Of a DNA stretch of 64,000 nucleotides, positions 61,919 to 64,000 are shown piece after piece. The notes under the pieces are model-generated. The model made no database searches and had not been told where the DNA came from. It saw only the letters and a list, made by a program, of their open reading frames with translations. The stretch covers positions 790,001 to 854,000 of the forward strand of contig NZ_JAHVAH010000001.1 in NCBI RefSeq assembly GCF_019264355.1, written 5' to 3'. Within the stretch, counting starts at the first letter, position 1. Each line of letters begins with the position of its first letter. The position numbers and the translations under genes were made by a program. The DNA is from Sphingomicrobium clamense. Its GTDB lineage: Bacteria; Pseudomonadota; Alphaproteobacteria; Sphingomonadales; Sphingomonadaceae.

Positions 61919-62043
61919 CGCCGCGAGCGGAATGCCGCCATATCCAGTAAAATCACGCGTCGCGATGAGCCCGTTCCTTTCGCGCCCACCCTTGCCAAGC
62001 CGAGGGCCGCGCTGGCAAGCCTTGATGCGAAGGAGAGACGTGA

Positions 62044-63198
62044 ATGGACGCCTATATCGTCACGGCATTGCGGACCGCGGGAGGCAGGCGCGGCGGCGCG
62101 CTTAAGGACTGGCACCCGGTCGACATGGGTGCGGCGGTGCTCGATGCGCTCGTCGAGCGGTCGGGGATCGATCCCAACGCAATCGACGACGTCATCATGG
62201 GATGCGTGACGCAGGCCGGCGAACAGTCGGTCCATGTCGGGCGCAACGCGGTTCTCGCCTCGGGCCTGCCCAAGAGCGTGCCCGCAGTGACCATCGACCG
62301 ACAGTGCGGCAGTTCGCAGCAGGCGCTGCAATTTGCGGCACAGGCGGTGATGAGCGGGACGCAGGACGTGGTGATCGCGAGCGGGGTGGAATCGATGACC
62401 CGCGTGCCGATGGGGAGCGCGGGCTACTGGACCCCCGAGCCCAAGGCGGGCAGCCCGACCGGCAAGGGCACGGCGAAGAATTATCCGGGAATCGTCTTTT
62501 CGCAATTCACCGGCGCGCAGATGATGGCCGAAAAGCACGGCTTTTCGCGCGAGGAGATGGATGCGTTTGCGCTGGAGAGCCATCGCAAGGCGGCAGCCGC
62601 GACCGAAGAAGGGGCGTTCGAGGACGAAATCCTGCCGCTCGAGACCGAGGCGGGCCCGCACACGATCGACGAGGGCATCCGCTTCGACGCGACGATCGAG
62701 GGGATCGGGTCGGTCAAGCCGCTCGTCAAGGGCGGATCGATCAGCGCGGCCAACGCTAGCCAGATCTGCGACGGGGCGAGCGGGGTGCTGGTCGTCAACG
62801 AGCGAGCGCTGAAAACCCACGGGCTGACCCCTCTGGCACGGATGGTCGACATGACGGTGACCGCGGGCGACCCGGTCATCATGCTCGAAGAACCGCTCTT
62901 CGCGACCGACCGCGCGCTGAAGAAGTCGGGCATGAGCCTCGATGAAATCGATCTCTACGAGGTCAACGAGGCCTTCGCGCCGGTGCCGATGGCCTGGGCC
63001 AAGCATGTCGGCGCCGACCCGTCGCGGCTCAACGTACACGGCGGCGCTATCGCGCTCGGTCACCCGCTGGGCGCGAGCGGCACCAAGCTTATGGCGACGC
63101 TGGTCCACGCGCTCCACCGCCATGGCAAGCGCTATGGCCTACAGACGATGTGCGAAGGCGGCGGACAGGCGAACGTGACGATCGTGGAGCGGCTCTAG
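62044..63198 (+). CDS. thiolase (acetyl-CoA C-acyltransferase)
   Basis: 384 residues. Catalytic Cys88 in TIDRQCGSSQQAL, His340 in GGAIALGHPLGASGTK, and Cys370 in CEGGGQANVTIVE; NEAFAP is also present. It catalyses thiolytic cleavage of 3-ketoacyl-CoA or condensation of acetyl-CoA. A beta-oxidation role is likely, but no other beta-oxidation gene is adjacent. AAGGAGA precedes the ATG. It ends with CTAG shared with the presumed ancestral stop of the sulfotransferase pseudogene. Confidence 0.92.
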   Translation: MDAYIVTALRTAGGRRGGALKDWHPVDMGAAVLDALVERSGIDPNAIDDVIMGCVTQAGEQSVHVGRNAVLASGLPKSVPAVTIDRQCGSSQQALQFAAQAVMSGTQDVVIASGVESMTRVPMGSAGYWTPEPKAGSPTGKGTAKNYPGIVFSQFTGAQMMAEKHGFSREEMDAFALESHRKAAAATEEGAFEDEILPLETEAGPHTIDEGIRFDATIEGIGSVKPLVKGGSISAANASQICDGASGVLVVNERALKTHGLTPLARMVDMTVTAGDPVIMLEEPLFATDRALKKSGMSLDEIDLYEVNEAFAPVPMAWAKHVGADPSRLNVHGGAIALGHPLGASGTKLMATLVHALHRHGKRYGLQTMCEGGGQANVTIVERL

Positions 63199-64000
63199 CG
63201 ATCGTAATTCCGACGAAAGTCATCGATAAATTGATCGACGGCTTCGGTAAGCGGCCTCGAGCTTCGATCTTTTGCTGCACCTGGACCAAACTCGCGGTCT
63301 TGACGTACCGCCTTGCCTGCTCGGGATGGTGCACTGCCTCCTCGTCATCCAGCCCCAGCCATTTCAGCACCAGTGTGATCGAGTTGTCCGGATCCCTGAC
63401 GAGTTGTTCGTAGTGCATAGAATAGATGCGGTCGGGGAATAAGGTCGTCCAGTGCCGGAACATCTGGTCTTCCAGTTTCATGAAGTGGGCGATGTCCTCA
63501 AGCTGCCAACTCCAGGGCGTAGAGGGAACGAAAAGGGTTTTGAAGCAGGACCAAGCGACGTCCTCCGGCGTGCGACGCATCCAGACGATCTTCGCGTCGG
63601 GCATGGCGTGGAGCAGCCCGGTCAGATGTGACTGGAGCAACGTTTTGTCGACGAGCATCGAATTCGCACTACCGAAATGTTCATTGAGGAGGCGATGATA
63701 AGTGCGGGCCACATCGCCCCACGGATCGGCCGAAACGCGGGCGCTCTGGTACGCCATTGCGCCCGCATGGTCTGGTGTCGGTAGGTCAAGCAGGCAGCGA
63801 GTGAACGCATCCACTTCATCGCTGCCATCGATCATGGAATGGCTGCACAATATCTGTTCTAGTAGCGTCGAGCCGGATCAAGGCATCCCCATGACGAAAA
63901 TGGCACGCTGGCCAAGGAATTTGGACGGAACCAGTCGGGAAAATCCGTCAGGCGTGAAGTCCTCGAGGAGTTTGCCAACATAGGTTTCGGTCCATTGGCG
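63195..64000 (-). pseudogene. sulfotransferase pseudogene (runs off the window)
   Basis: Minus-strand remnant of a sulfotransferase-family gene. The PAPS-binding loop reads IFVMGMP-stop-SGSTLLEQIL: a TGA (plus-strand 63878-63880) stands where a CGA Arg would complete GMPRSGSTL. The frame then continues with FGSANSMLVDKTLLQSHLTG, IVWMRRTPEDVAWSCFK and VKTASLVQVQQKIEARG. After that the native ending PLTEAVDQFIDDFRRNYDR lies in another frame, ending at 63195. Two lesions indicate decay; a sequencing error is the alternative. An ORF starting after the stop (63850) lacks the loop. Confidence 0.78.

Noticed and set aside
61582..63123. 513-residue minus ORF opposite thiolase
   Set aside because: Antisense shadow; thiolase active-site motifs on the plus strand are intact.
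63089..63194. C-terminal extension of the sulfotransferase frame into thiolase
   Set aside because: Low-complexity Arg/Ser-rich residues produced by reading past a frameshift; the native end is in another frame at 63195.

Overview
The window is high-GC chromosomal DNA from an alphaproteobacterium, most likely a member of the Sphingomonadales. Supporting signs are a CtrA response regulator with a C-terminal AA degron, two dihydrolipoamide dehydrogenases (one beside each E2 gene), ribosomal protein S5 with an RGG-rich N-terminal extension, an ArsR-methyltransferase regulator in front of metF and a split metH, and a CIRCE element before groESL. Genes are packed tightly, with many 1-20 bp overlaps. 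Three convergent pairs end on a shared palindromic CTAG.

Layout. 1-5.1 kb: sucA (5' truncated by the window), sucB and lpd of the 2-oxoglutarate dehydrogenase complex. 5.1-8.4 kb: SppA peptidase and a divergent MATE transporter. 8.4-10.6 kb: groES-groEL with CIRCE and a strong terminator. 10.5-11.2 kb: two tiny Ala/Glu-rich lipoproteins on the minus strand. 11.3-16.8 kb: a methionine operon, regulator-metF-metH(N)-metH(C), where the two metH halves are in one frame separated by a single amber codon. 16.8-25.7 kb: a DsbD-like reductase, an exported amidohydrolase, threonine ammonia-lyase, Bpt leucyl-transferase, a GNAT enzyme, CtrA, an RluA-type pseudouridine synthase, ArfB and free-Met-sulfoxide reductase. 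25.7-29.9 kb: a Usp protein, then pdhC, an XRE-HTH/thioesterase fusion, a small membrane protein and the second lpd. 30-35.2 kb: a lysozyme-like lipoprotein, another lipoprotein, a membrane protein, a class-IV aminotransferase with a sulfotransferase-like partner, and a heparinase II/III-family lyase. 35.5-39.9 kb: str operon rpsL-rpsG-fusA-tuf. 46.2-58.4 kb: S10/spc operon rpsJ to adk. 58.4-64 kb: an SRPBCC protein, folA, an FAD-linked oxidase, a hydrolase-flavin reductase fusion, a thiolase and a decayed sulfotransferase.

The most unusual stretch is 39.9-46.2 kb. The str and S10 operons, normally adjacent, are separated by a visibly more A/T-rich block: a KOW mini-protein, a 1223-residue RTX-type secreted protein with three internal ~260-residue repeats, and an HWE-family histidine kinase. 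The RTX/kinase pair is bracketed by imperfect ~105-bp direct repeats, and copies of a GTCCGC...GCGGAC palindromic repeat lie in the gaps. Other notable points are the XRE-thioesterase chimera, the metH amber junction, a perfect operator palindrome lying between -35 and -10 of an apparently leaderless promoter, an Arg at S12 position 88 (a known streptomycin-resistance state), and a sulfotransferase pseudogene with a stop codon exactly in its PAPS-binding loop.

Limits: no alignments, composition counts or searches were run. Family names rest on motif recognition, and repeat identities are hand estimates.
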